The position numbers were made by a program, and so were the translations under genes. The notes below the pieces were generated by a model. The model was not told the DNA's origin, did no database searches, and was given only the letters and a program-made list of their open reading frames with translations. Positions 16,046 to 24,801 of a stretch of 47,623 nt of DNA are shown here, piece by piece. This DNA is from Deltaproteobacteria bacterium (GTDB lineage Bacteria; Desulfobacterota; Desulfobaccia; Desulfobaccales; 0-14-0-80-60-11), in NCBI GenBank assembly GCA_016208235.1, contig JACQYN010000021.1, positions 1 to 47,623 of the forward strand. The letters are read 5' to 3'. Numbering within the stretch: the first letter of the stretch is position 1; every line of letters begins with the position of its first letter.

Positions 16046-19000
16046 TTAAAAGGCGTAACGGAAAGATAGTCCCACCGTCAGCAGGCGATAGTTGTCCACC
16101 CATTCCCGGAAATAAAAGACGTAGGGATCGAGGAAGAAGTTATGGACCGGTTCCCATTCCAAGGGCCGGGCCCCAATCGCCGTGCTGTCCCACTCCCTGC
16201 ACCGTGCCCTGGAGGATCAGGGTGGGCAGCCGGAAGAACTGGCGGTGAAAATTCAGACCCAGACCCAGGGCCAGGTACTGCCCGGGGCTGAAGTAGGCCT
16301 CCCGGCGGGTTTGATAGGCCGCCAGGTAAAAGTGGGGGTTAAATTCCAACTGCATGCGGGGCTGCCGCAGGGCCTGCCAGGAGAGGCCCTGATAGACGGT
16401 GAGACGGCGGTTCTGATCCGAAAAGAGGGCCCCGCCCAGGTTGCCCTGCCAATCCAGCCCCGGGCGGAATTGGTGGTTATAGGCCAGATCCACCTGGTGC
16501 ACCCCGGTTATCTGGGCCTTTTCCAGATTCTGCACTCCCTGGTAAAGACGGGGATAGATATGGGGGTCCTGGTCAAAGATGTCCCGGCGGCTGTAGGTCA
16601 AGGTGGCTTCGGTGCGGGAGCCCAGGGACGCGGCTGCGGCCAGGGACCCGAAGAGACGGTTCCGGTGTTCCTTGTGGGTGGAACTCAGGTTGAGGCCTTC
16701 GGGAAAATCGGGGTTTATGCCGGGTACCGCTCGCCGGTCATGATCAACCCGCTTCCAGTAGCGCCGGCCGATAATCTCCCCGCTGAGCCGCAGCCGGTCC
16801 CCCACTGAGAGCGGCCCCAGCCCCAGGGCCACCTCGCCCCGGCGCAGGCGGCTGGCCACCTGTTCCGGCAATTCGGTTCTCTCGCGGGAAATCCGGGCAC
16901 CGGGGTTGGTGGTGTTTTGATTGTATTCCCGGTATTCCACCGCCAATTGCACAGGCAGGACCTTGGTGATCCAGAAACCGCCCGCAAGACGGAAGATGCC
17001 GCCATAGAGCTTGTTGCTGTCCGTGAACCCCAGGGCTTCCGGGAGGACCAGGATTTTGCCCTCCAGGGGCAACTGCATCAGGGAAGCCAGGGAACGGCCC
17101 AAATATTCCCGGTCGTAGCGGGAAAATATAAGCCCGGGCCCAATCCCCCCGGCTCCGGTCCCGCCGGGCCCGGGCGATCCGGGCCGCCTGGGAATCCGGC
17201 TGGCTCCGGATGATTCCCTCATAAACCCCGGCGGCCCTCTTATCCCCCATGCCCTCCAGGACCCGGGCCTGTTCCATGAGCAGCTCTTCCCGGGGCACGC
17301 GGCCGGAAAGCTTCTCCAGGGTCTTCAGAGCTTCTTTGTAGTTCCGCTCCAGCCGGTTGGCTTGGGCCGCCAGGAGCAGGGCCTGGGGATAACAGGGATG
17401 TCCCTCCGGGATTTTTCGGGTGGCCGCCTTGACCCCTTCATATTGCCCCTGCTGCAAATAGAGGCGGGCGACGGCCAAGGCCGCGGCCGGATCATTTCCT
17501 TGTTTTTGCAGGGTCTTGAGGACCTCGCTCCAATCCTGGCGCCTCATTTGGCAATTGAGCTTCAGGGCGGCGATCCGCTGATCTCCAGGCCTGAGGGCCA
17601 AGGCCCGGTCATAATAATGGGTAGCGGCCAGGGAATCCCCCAGTTCCCGGGCCAGCTCCGCCAGGGCCAGGAGTTCTCCGGGACTGTCCGGCCAGCGGTG
17701 GTGGCGGTATTCCTTTAAGACGTGGAGGAGATAATCCAGTTTCCCCCCCTGGCGGCCCAGGTTGCCGTCGAAAAAGGCCAAAGCCGCGACATACTCCGGG
17801 CCGTCGGCCCGGATGCCGGGGATGCGCCGAACCATGCGGGACAGGTCCTCATAGCGGGGCAAACGAGGTAGAAGATAGCTGAGAATGAGGAGAGAAGGGT
17901 GATGATAGCGGTTTTTTCGCAAGTTAAGGATTACCAGATCACAGGCGGTGCGAATGATCTCCCCGTTTTTCTCCAAATCCGGGTGGCGGCACAAAACCCG
18001 GGCCACCCAGGCCCGTTCTTCCAGGTCCAAGGCGGTCGGGGGCGGCCCTTCCTGGAGCCAGCTGCGGGCCTCCGCCCAATCCCGGGCCAGGCGGTGTTTT
18101 CCGGGAAATTGGGAGCAGAAGAGGCGCAGGGCCCAGCGCTGGGCCTCCGGCCAATCCCGGTGCGCCAGTGTTGCTTCAATATGGGCCGTCAACAGGACCC
18201 GGTCTCCCGGCTGGTCCAGGCGCACCCCGGCCTGGCCCACCCTTAAGGCCCGTAGAACCTCCAGGGCTTCCGGGGCCCGGCCCAGGTAGACCAAGACCCG
18301 AGCCATCTCCAGGGAGGCCTCCCGGTGGCGGGGCTCTTTTTGGAGAAAGGCCTGATAATGCCCCAACGCGGCCTCCAGGTCCCCCAGCCACAGACAGAGC
18401 CGGGCCTGCTCCCGGAGGAACTGGGGCTCCTGGGCCCGAGGGCAGTCTTTGAGTTCCCGGGCCGCGTCTTGCCAGCGGCGGTTGCTAAGGAGGAGGGCGA
18501 CGCGCTTGAGGCGCAGGGCCAGGCTGTCCCGGCGTTTCAGGATCGCCCCGTATTGGGACAGGGCCTTCTCCCTGGTCTCCGGCCGGAAGGAGAGAACCTC
18601 GGCCAACTGTTCTTGCACCGCCTCATCATCGGGTTTCTCCTTAAGATAGGCCGAGAAGTAGTGGGCCGCCCGGGCCCAGTTCTCCTGATAAAGATTGAGC
18701 TGTCCCAGGAAAAGGAGGACCTTGGGGTTCTTGGGGTCCCGGCGATGCAGCGGGCCCAGCGTTTCCAGGGCCTCGCCATAGCGCCGGGCATAGGAATAAG
18801 TCAGGGCCGCTTCCCAGGCCAGATCCCCTTTGAGCAATTGCCGCCGGGAGGCCTCATCCCAGAAGCCCGCGGCCCTGGCAAAATGCCGCTTCTGGGCATA
18901 AAGCCGGGCCAGGTTGACGATGGTTTCCTGGTGAGTGTCTCCGGCCTGCCAGGCGGCTTCATAGACCTTAAGCGATTTCGCGAAATCCCGGACCAGCAGC

Positions 19001-20036
19001 AGTTCCAAGGCATACCAGCGCAGCAACTCCGGCTCCGGTTTGTTCTGCGCCAGGGGACCCAGCACTGCCACGGCCTCCGCGTGATTTCCTTTTTGGGACC
19101 AGAGGCGGGCCAGGGCCAGGGCGTATTCCGGCTTTCCCTGGTAACGCCCGTAAAGCCAGAGGTAATGGCCCAGGGCCTGGTCCACCTGCTGGGCCGCGTC
19201 CGCGGCCTGGGCCGCCTCCCGGCGCAAGGCCGCATCCTCCGCGCCCCGCTCCAGAAGACGCTGATAAACCTGGGCGGCGGCCTGGTAATCCTGCTGCCAG
19301 TAGTGGAGCAGGGCCAGGCGGTGCAGGGCCTCCTGGTTTTCCGGAAACTGCCCGGCTTCCTCCTCCTGGAGGGGCATGGCCTCCTTAAATCTTTCCGCGG
19401 CCACCAGCAGGTCCAGCAATTGGCGGCGCACCAGGGGATCCCGGGTCTCCTGGTAGAGGCGCTGGTAGTAATCGATGGCCGCGGCCTGATCCGCCGCGCC
19501 CCGGGCCGCGAACTCGGCGGCGAACTGGAGGATCTCCCGATCCTGGGGATGTTCCCGGAGATACGCAGCCAACAGGGCCAAAGCCGCGGCCCGGTCTCCC
19601 AGCAGCTCCAGGGCCTGGGCCTGGCCCTTAAGGGCCCCGGTGGCCCGGCCATCTTGGTCCCAAACCCGGCGGAAGACCTCCAGGGCCGCCTGGGGTTGAC
19701 GGGACTCCAGGGGCCCTTAAGGGCCCCGGTGGCCCGGCCATCTTGGTCCCAAACCCGGCGGAAGACCTCCAGGGCCGCCTGGGGTTGACGGGACTCCAGG
19801 CAGAGCCAGCCCAATAAAACACCATACTGGGAATTATCCGGTTCCCGGGTCCAGGCCTTGCGGGCCAGTTCCAGGGCTGGGAGGATTTCTCCCCGCCCGG
19901 ACGCTTCCCGGGCGGCCCGATGGAGGTTGGCAGAAGAACGCCAGAAATCCGCGTCCCGGCGCCAGGCGGACCACAAGATCAGGCCCAGGAAGATTAAGGG
20001 CAGGAACCACGCCAGCCAGCGTCTTTTAACCACCAT
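16046..20036 (-). CDS. TPR-rich periplasmic/outer-membrane-barrel protein (BcsC/PgaA-like), three frame breaks
   Basis: One gene is read in four frame segments. The start at 20036 gives an N-terminal membrane segment (WLAWFLPLIFLGLILWSAW) and the first TPRs. A second frame carries most of a long TPR solenoid (through about 17130). A third carries a beta-barrel (GGIFRLAGGFWITKVLPVQLAV onward). The last encodes the barrel end, finishing LTVGLSFRYAF at a TAA at 16046-16048; a terminal Phe is typical of outer-membrane barrels. Breaks lie at the 89-bp duplication 19623-19800, near 17120 (GGG run) and near 16160-16215. The design matches BcsC/PgaA/NfrA-type exporters that guide a polysaccharide through the periplasm and outer membrane. 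The start overlaps the upstream GT2 gene by 11 bp. As written it cannot give a full product. Confidence 0.8.
19623..19800. repeat. Exact 89-bp tandem duplication inside the TPR gene
   Basis: Bases 19623-19711 and 19712-19800 are identical. Because 89 is not a multiple of three, the copy shifts the frame. Removing one copy joins ALEVFRRVWDQDGRATGALKG directly to QAQALELLGDRAAALALLAAY in frame. Confidence 0.9.
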
Positions 20037-21603
20037 AAACCCGCCTCGGGTCCAGGTCCGGACTCCATTGGAGTTTGGCCCCCGCGGTCAACACCAGGTC
20101 CGCCAGCACCCAGATAATGACGGCTGAGAAGACGGCATTGAAGACGATGAGCCGGGGCAGGACCCAGCCCAGCCAGAGGGAGAGAAACGGCAAAATAAGA
20201 TGCAGAATAATAACCCCGAAGTGGAGGGTCAAAGGCAACCAGACCCCGGATTCGGCGAAGGGGTGGCGGTTGTTGACCCGATACGCGGGTTTGCGTCCTG
20301 GGGGATAGAATAAGGCCGCCAGGGTCGCGGCTCCATAAACCGGAAAAAGACCGAACAGCATCTTAAACTGCTTAAGAGCGTTCCCCCGGACAAACAGGTA
20401 GCGGAACATCAGGATGGTGGCCCCCAGATAGGCCCCCCGGAGCGCCCAATACACCGTTTCCTGGCCCAACAGGCTGGAGTCGCCCCCCAGGTAAACCAAC
20501 AGGGGAATCACGCAAAAAATGGGGAAAACCAGACCGCTTACGAGGTAACTCAACATGATCAGCAAAAAATGGCGGCGTTGCCGGAAACTAAGGCCGGATT
20601 TGAAGAGGGGGTTATCCCAGAAGAAAAGCCGCATGGTGTCCAGACACCACTGGAACCGCTGGCGATAGACCCCGGCCAGGGTCTGGGGCGCCAGGCCCCG
20701 GGACAGGGCATAAGGGAAATAGATGCCCTTCCAGCCCCGGCTCAACAGTTCATAGGAGGTGGTGACGTCCTCCACGATGTTCCAGGTGGCAAACCCGCCC
20801 ATCTCCTCCAAGGCCCGGCGCCGGTAGAGCACCCCGGAACCGCAGGAGATCACGGCGTTGGCCTGGTCGTTGCTCAGTTGCACCGCGTCGTAAAAGACCT
20901 CATCCCCGTTATAGAAGGGGTCCCCTTCCGGCAGGAAAAAGGCTTGCTTGGTCTGGACAAAAGCCACCCGAGGCAGCCGGAAAAAACCCGCCAACCGGGA
21001 GAGAATGTCCGGCGCCGGCACCTGGTCGGCGTCCAAGACCAGGATCAACTCGCCCCGGCTGCGGCTGAGGCCGAAATTGAGGTTGCCGCTCTTGGAATCC
21101 AGCAAGGGCAGCCCCGCTTGCGGGCGGGAAAGATAATGGCCTCCCAGGGAGCGGGCCAGGTCCGCCACCTGCGGGGAGCCGGCGTCGTCCAGGACATAGA
21201 CCTGGACCGGGGCATAGGCAATCCCGGTCACCGCCCGGAGGGTAGTGCGGATCACCTCCAGGGGTTCGCCGCAGCAAGGAACGAAAATATCTATGGGATA
21301 AGCCGCGGTGGGCTCCAGGCCTTCGGGGGGATGGAAGCGCAGGTGCCAGACGTCGCCGGCCAGAATAACCAGGAGAAAGAAGGCCAGAGCCTCCGCGCCC
21401 AGGAATAGCACATCTTGTATTCCCGGGTTTCTGAAGACCACCAAGCCCACCCACAAGATATATGCCGTTCCCAAGATTAGGGTCAGGAGGGAGAAGAACA
21501 GGGCGCGCAAACGCCGGGGCCGGTCTTCCCGGTCCCGGTAACGCCGGCAGGGGAGGCGGTCGAGGCACTCCGCCAAAAAAAATGAAAAAGGATTCTTGCT
21601 CAT
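20026..21603 (-). CDS. Cellulose-synthase-like family 2 glycosyltransferase
   Basis: The 525-residue membrane GT2 has two N-terminal helices (ALFFSLLTLILGTAYILWVGLV; VLFLGAEALAFFLLVILAGD). The catalytic domain carries VYVLDDAG (near 136), the DxD-type DADQVP (near 189), a TED-like NIVEDVTTSY and the acceptor/product motif YRQRFQW (near 313), in place of the usual QxxRW. Several C-terminal helices follow. This is the BcsA/PgaC type that polymerises and extrudes a beta-linked glycan across the inner membrane. No PilZ domain is present, so direct c-di-GMP gating is not evident. GAGAGGA precedes the ATG. It is translationally coupled to the TPR-barrel gene, its likely export partner. The polymer is unknown. 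Confidence 0.9.
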   Translation of the reverse strand: MSKNPFSFFLAECLDRLPCRRYRDREDRPRRLRALFFSLLTLILGTAYILWVGLVVFRNPGIQDVLFLGAEALAFFLLVILAGDVWHLRFHPPEGLEPTAAYPIDIFVPCCGEPLEVIRTTLRAVTGIAYAPVQVYVLDDAGSPQVADLARSLGGHYLSRPQAGLPLLDSKSGNLNFGLSRSRGELILVLDADQVPAPDILSRLAGFFRLPRVAFVQTKQAFFLPEGDPFYNGDEVFYDAVQLSNDQANAVISCGSGVLYRRRALEEMGGFATWNIVEDVTTSYELLSRGWKGIYFPYALSRGLAPQTLAGVYRQRFQWCLDTMRLFFWDNPLFKSGLSFRQRRHFLLIMLSYLVSGLVFPIFCVIPLLVYLGGDSSLLGQETVYWALRGAYLGATILMFRYLFVRGNALKQFKMLFGLFPVYGAATLAALFYPPGRKPAYRVNNRHPFAESGVWLPLTLHFGVIILHLILPFLSLWLGWVLPRLIVFNAVFSAVIIWVLADLVLTAGAKLQWSPDLDPRRVYGG

Positions 21604-21748
21604 ACAAGAATCCTCTCACCGCGCGCCGAGGCCGGAAAATCATCCTGTAAACATTTAGGCCTATTAGAATCAGCCATTTTCCCTCCCTGGGTGGCTGTCG
21701 GGCCTAACAATAATAAACAATTTTCAACACTTAGGAAGACGGTACCCT

Positions 21749-21777
21749 TTAATACACCCTTCCCAAGATCGTGTAAA
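21749..21777 (-). promoter_or_regulatory. Sigma-70-like promoter for the GT2/TPR operon
   Basis: On the minus strand TTTACA (21777-21772) and TATTAA (21754-21749) are 17 bp apart. The implied leader is about 140 nt and contains a small CAGCCA...TGGCTG hairpin near 21675-21700. Confidence 0.5.
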
Positions 21778-21804
21778 GAGTTTTGTAAAAAATTTTAAAA
21801 ACTG

Positions 21805-22812
21805 CTAATTCGCGGCAGAGGCGGGGAGTCCGTGGTATTCTTTGTACCACTTAATAAAGCGGGGAATGCCCACGGCGATGGGGGTGGTGGGGTGAAAACC
21901 CAGCTTTTCTTGGGCCCGGCGGATATCCGCGAAGGTGGCCGGCACGTCCCCGGGCTGGATGGGCAGTAATTCCTTTTGGGCCTCCACCCCCAACTCCTGC
22001 TCCAGGAGGGCGATCACCCGGGTCAACTCCTCGGATTGGTGATTGCCCAGGTTGAAAATTTCGAAGGGGGCCAGGCCCGGGACCATGAGCGCGGCCAGGG
22101 TGCCCTGGACGATGTCGTCAATATAGGTGAAATCCCGTTGCATCTGCCCATAATTAAAGACTTTGATGGGCTTGCCGGCCAGCATGGCCGCGGCGAAGAG
22201 CCACATGGCCATATCCGGCCGGCCCCAGGGGCCGTAGACCGTAAAGTAACGGAGACCCACGGTGGGCAGGCCGAAGAGGTGGGTATAGGCATGGGCCATC
22301 AGCTCATCCGCCCGCTTGGTGGCGGCATAGAGGCTGATGGGCGTGTCCACCCGCTGTTCCTCCGAGAAGGGCAGTTCCGTCAGCCCCCCATAGACACTGG
22401 AGCTGGACGCGTAGACGAACCGCTCCACCGGCAGGCGTTTGGCCAACTCCAGGAGATTAAGAAAGCCTTCCAGATTGGCCTTCTGGTAGGAGAAAGGGTT
22501 GATGAGGGAATAGCGCACCCAGGCCTGGGCCGCCAGGTGGCAGATTTTTTGGGGGGCGTGGGCTTGAAAGAGTCCCTCCAGGGCCACCAGGTCGGTGAGG
22601 TCCGCGGTGATGGAGGTAAACCCGGGAAATTTCCTTAATTCCCGGTCCCGGTCTCTTTTCAGGGCCGGGGAATAATAGTCGCTGTAATTATCCAGGCCCA
22701 CCACCGGGGCGCCGGCGGCCAACAAGGCCCGGGCCACGTGATAGCCGATGAAGCCGGCGCTGCCGGTGACCAGAAAGGAATATTCCTTGATTCGGGAAGT
22801 CCAGGATGTCAT
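21805..22812 (-). CDS. NAD-dependent nucleotide-sugar epimerase, UDP-glucuronate 4-epimerase-like
   Basis: This extended short-chain dehydrogenase/reductase has a Rossmann motif VTGSAGFIGYHVA, the catalytic Tyr-Lys in LYAATKRAD (near 161), and SSSSVYGG before it. GLDNYSDYYSPALKRDR is characteristic of UDP-glucuronate/UDP-GlcNAc 4-epimerase relatives, and LRYFTVYGPWGRPDMA also fits. It probably supplies a nucleotide sugar for surface polysaccharide, consistent with the GT2 gene downstream on the same strand. The ORF track begins at GTG 22845. I choose ATG 22812 (MTSWTSRIKEY) because a strong promoter ends right before it. Length about 335 residues, normal for the family. Confidence 0.88.
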   Translation of the reverse strand: MTSWTSRIKEYSFLVTGSAGFIGYHVARALLAAGAPVVGLDNYSDYYSPALKRDRDRELRKFPGFTSITADLTDLVALEGLFQAHAPQKICHLAAQAWVRYSLINPFSYQKANLEGFLNLLELAKRLPVERFVYASSSSVYGGLTELPFSEEQRVDTPISLYAATKRADELMAHAYTHLFGLPTVGLRYFTVYGPWGRPDMAMWLFAAAMLAGKPIKVFNYGQMQRDFTYIDDIVQGTLAALMVPGLAPFEIFNLGNHQSEELTRVIALLEQELGVEAQKELLPIQPGDVPATFADIRRAQEKLGFHPTTPIAVGIPRFIKWYKEYHGLPASAAN

Positions 22813-22818
22813 GCCCGG

Positions 22819-22847
22819 ATTATAGTAAATAGATAGGGCAATCACAA
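22819..22847 (-). promoter_or_regulatory. Promoter giving a leaderless epimerase mRNA
   Basis: Minus strand: TTGTGA (22847-22842), 17-bp spacer, TATAAT (22824-22819). Seven bases downstream of the -10 is the A of ATG 22812. There is no ribosome-binding site between them, so the transcript would start at or next to the start codon. Confidence 0.6.
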
Positions 22848-22927
22848 TCTTATACTAAAAGCCCTAGTAATCAGTTGCCAGTTTCCCTGAAAAACCAATA
22901 TTGATAACTGGTGGATCTCTGATTTAC

Positions 22928-22955
22928 TGACCACTGGCCACTGACTACTGGCTAC
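22928..22955. repeat. CAGTNNN-class heptad array (minus orientation)
   Basis: TGACCAC-TGGCCAC-TGACTAC-TGGCTAC forms four period-7 units. A shorter inverted partner, AGTAATCAGTTGCCAGTT, lies at about 22866-22883. The array fills the gap between the divergent epimerase and the helical-protein gene. Confidence 0.7.
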
Positions 22956-23073
22956 CATTTCCTGGAAATAACCTCTTGGGCAAATATAACCTTGGGATTG
23001 GCAGGCTCCTGGATTGCCACGGCTGCGGCGCGTGACTATCTTTTGGGAAAATCCACAGGGAGGGAGGCCCATC

Positions 23074-23688
23074 ATGTCCATCCATCCGGTACTCAAGGAA
23101 CACTCCGGGGAACTCGAAGCCATTGTAGGGAAATTGGTCGCCGGCGCCGGGGCAGCCCGAGACGCGTTTAACCGCCATAGCCGGAGACGCATGGAGGAAC
23201 TGCGAACCCTGAACCGGACCGCGGCCCAGGAGCTGGAGGCCGCGCTGAAAAAACTGGATAAGGAGATGGCCTTGAAATCCGAAGGGGAGCGGGCGGCCTT
23301 AACCCGCCTCTCCAGTATTTATACGCATATGCAGATTATCGCCCAAAACCTGGGCGCCCTGGTGGACCCTATCCAGAAAAAGATTAAAGACGGGGTCCTG
23401 TTCTCCGATAAAGCGGTATCCCAAACCAACTATCTCTTTGACACGCAGGCAGGGATGTTGCGCTCCGTGCTGGACATCATCAAGACCGACAACGAGTTTC
23501 TCAAAAGGTACGCGGAAACGGAAGCCCGGAACTTGATCCAGGCTTGCATCAATTTCGCCACGGAACACGAAACCCGGTTGATTGAGGGTCTCTGCCTGCC
23601 CCAGGCCGCGCCCCTGTTTCTGGCGATCCTCGACAATATGCGGTCAATGGGCCAGCACGAGGTGGAAATCGTCCAGCTCTTGGCGTGA
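23074..23688 (+). CDS. All-helical cytoplasmic protein of unknown function
   Basis: The 204-residue protein starts at ATG 23074 (MSIHPVLKEHSGELEAIV) behind GGGAGGGAGG. The ORF track's earlier start at 23014 has no ribosome site. The sequence is almost wholly helical with heptad-like hydrophobic spacing (ELEAALKKLDKEMALKSEGERAALTRL; NFATEHETRLIEGLCLP). There is no signal, membrane helix or catalytic motif. The pattern is loosely reminiscent of PhoU-like or methyl-accepting-type helical bundles, but I cannot assign a family. It is flanked on both sides by CAGT-class heptad repeats. Confidence 0.7.
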   Translation: MSIHPVLKEHSGELEAIVGKLVAGAGAARDAFNRHSRRRMEELRTLNRTAAQELEAALKKLDKEMALKSEGERAALTRLSSIYTHMQIIAQNLGALVDPIQKKIKDGVLFSDKAVSQTNYLFDTQAGMLRSVLDIIKTDNEFLKRYAETEARNLIQACINFATEHETRLIEGLCLPQAAPLFLAILDNMRSMGQHEVEIVQLLA

Positions 23689-23720
23689 AAAGGAAGGTTG
23701 GGGAGGTGGCCAGGGAAAAA

Positions 23721-23777
23721 CAGTGGTCAGTAGTCAGTTATCAGTTATTCAGATACTGACCACTGACCACTGGCCAC
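23721..23777. repeat. Facing pair of CAGT-class heptad arrays (hairpin)
   Basis: CAGTGGT-CAGTAGT-CAGTTAT-CAGTTAT (23721-23748) faces TGACCAC-TGACCAC-TGGCCAC (23757-23777). The arms are inverted relative to each other and can pair. They sit between the convergent helical-protein and cyclophilin genes. Confidence 0.75.
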
Positions 23778-23809
23778 TATTTAGTCCCTGACCCTCCCCC
23801 CACAAGGCA

Positions 23810-24418
23810 TCATTTCTCTACTACCGTAGCTTTGACAATAATCACCGGCTCCCCGGGCACATTCTGGTGCATCCCCCGGTTACCGGTGGCCACCGCCTTG
23901 ATTTTGTCCACCACCTCCTGGCCCTTCACCACTTTCCCGAACACCGCGTAGCCCCAACCCTGGGGGCTCTTGTCCCGGTGGTTGAGCATCTTGTTGTCCG
24001 CCACATTGATGAAGAACTGGGAACTGGCCGAGTGGGGGTCCATCGTCCTAGCCATGGCTATGGTGTAAGTATCGTTGGTCAGGCCGTTGTCGGCTTCATT
24101 CTTAATGGGGGCCCGGGTGGGCTTCTGGGTCATATTGGCGTCAAAGCCGCCGCCCTGGATCATGAAACCGTTGATCACCCGGTGGAAAATGGTGCCGTTG
24201 TAAAACCCGTCTTTGACGTATTGGAGAAAATTGGCCACCGTGTCCGGCGCCTTTTCAGGGTTGAGTTCCAGGACGATTTCGCCCATGCTAGTTTCCAGTT
24301 TGACCAAAGGTCGTCTCCTTTCTGCCGGCGCGGCAAGCCCCAGGGCAGGGATTAAGATTAGAGAAAGACTGATCACCAGGATCAGATTCCCCCAAAACTG
24401 TATTTTCCGTCGGTCCAT
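23810..24418 (-). CDS. Exported cyclophilin-type peptidyl-prolyl isomerase
   Basis: The protein is about 202 residues from ATG 24418, chosen because AGGAGGAAAG lies just upstream; the ORF track's 24439 start overlaps that site. A signal peptide spans about residues 8-30 ([18 protein letters not shown]). The cyclophilin core follows: [29 protein letters not shown] with active-site Arg, [13 protein letters not shown], and [18 protein letters not shown]. The family catalyses cis-trans isomerisation at proline and, with a signal peptide, would help periplasmic protein folding. It is monocistronic. Confidence 0.93.
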   Translation of the reverse strand: MDRRKIQFWGNLILVISLSLILIPALGLAAPAERRRPLVKLETSMGEIVLELNPEKAPDTVANFLQYVKDGFYNGTIFHRVINGFMIQGGGFDANMTQKPTRAPIKNEADNGLTNDTYTIAMARTMDPHSASSQFFINVADNKMLNHRDKSPQGWGYAVFGKVVKGQEVVDKIKAVATGNRGMHQNVPGEPVIIVKATVVEK

Positions 24419-24801
24419 TCTTTCCTCCTGATTTTCCAACTAATACTTTCTCATTACTATACGGGAGGATAAGGAAGAAGGCCAGGATTAGCGGATCGGT
24501 TCATGGACTGTTGGTTAGGCGCCGCAGATGCGACGCTTGAAAAAAGCCGCTTCTAATCGGCCAGCGGGATGATCGGGGAACCTTTCCTCCGCCATTTCGC
24601 TGCCTTATTTTAAATCAGGGGGTGGTAATCGTTTATCATGAACTTATCTTCATAAATTATTACCGATGGTCAGCATCATCGGTTGATCTGGGGGAGAGAT
24701 CATCTTTTTTCTTCTGGGCCTTTTATCTGGTTAGGCGGTGACTTACCCTCCATTAACTTTGAACCTTGAACCTCGAACTTTGAACTTTCAAAAGGAGGCT
24801 C
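24419..24801. other. 383-bp intergenic region before transketolase
   Basis: The space lies between the divergent cyclophilin and transketolase genes. It has an AT-rich core around 24610-24665 (TTTATCATGAACTTATCTTC) bracketed by GGTAAT and ATTACC, a possible promoter or operator area for tkt, but no clear -35/-10 pair is visible. A TATAGT box near 24459 on the minus strand may serve the cyclophilin. The last 47 bases carry the AACCTTG heptad array. I see no gene. Confidence 0.4.
24755..24789. repeat. AACCTTG heptad array upstream of transketolase
   Basis: Five units: AACTTTG-AACCTTG-AACCTCG-AACTTTG-AACTTTC. The array ends 12 bp before the start codon, next to the AAAAGGAGG ribosome site. A near-identical five-unit array lies before the DUF488 gene. 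Confidence 0.8.

Noticed and set aside
18325-19788. 487-residue plus-strand frame
   Set aside because: It is antisense to the TPR gene; the Gln/Gly/Leu-rich product mirrors TPR codons and has no ribosome site.
23721-23777. Possible CRISPR array
   Set aside because: Units are 7 bp with no unique spacers and no cas genes; these are simple heptad arrays.
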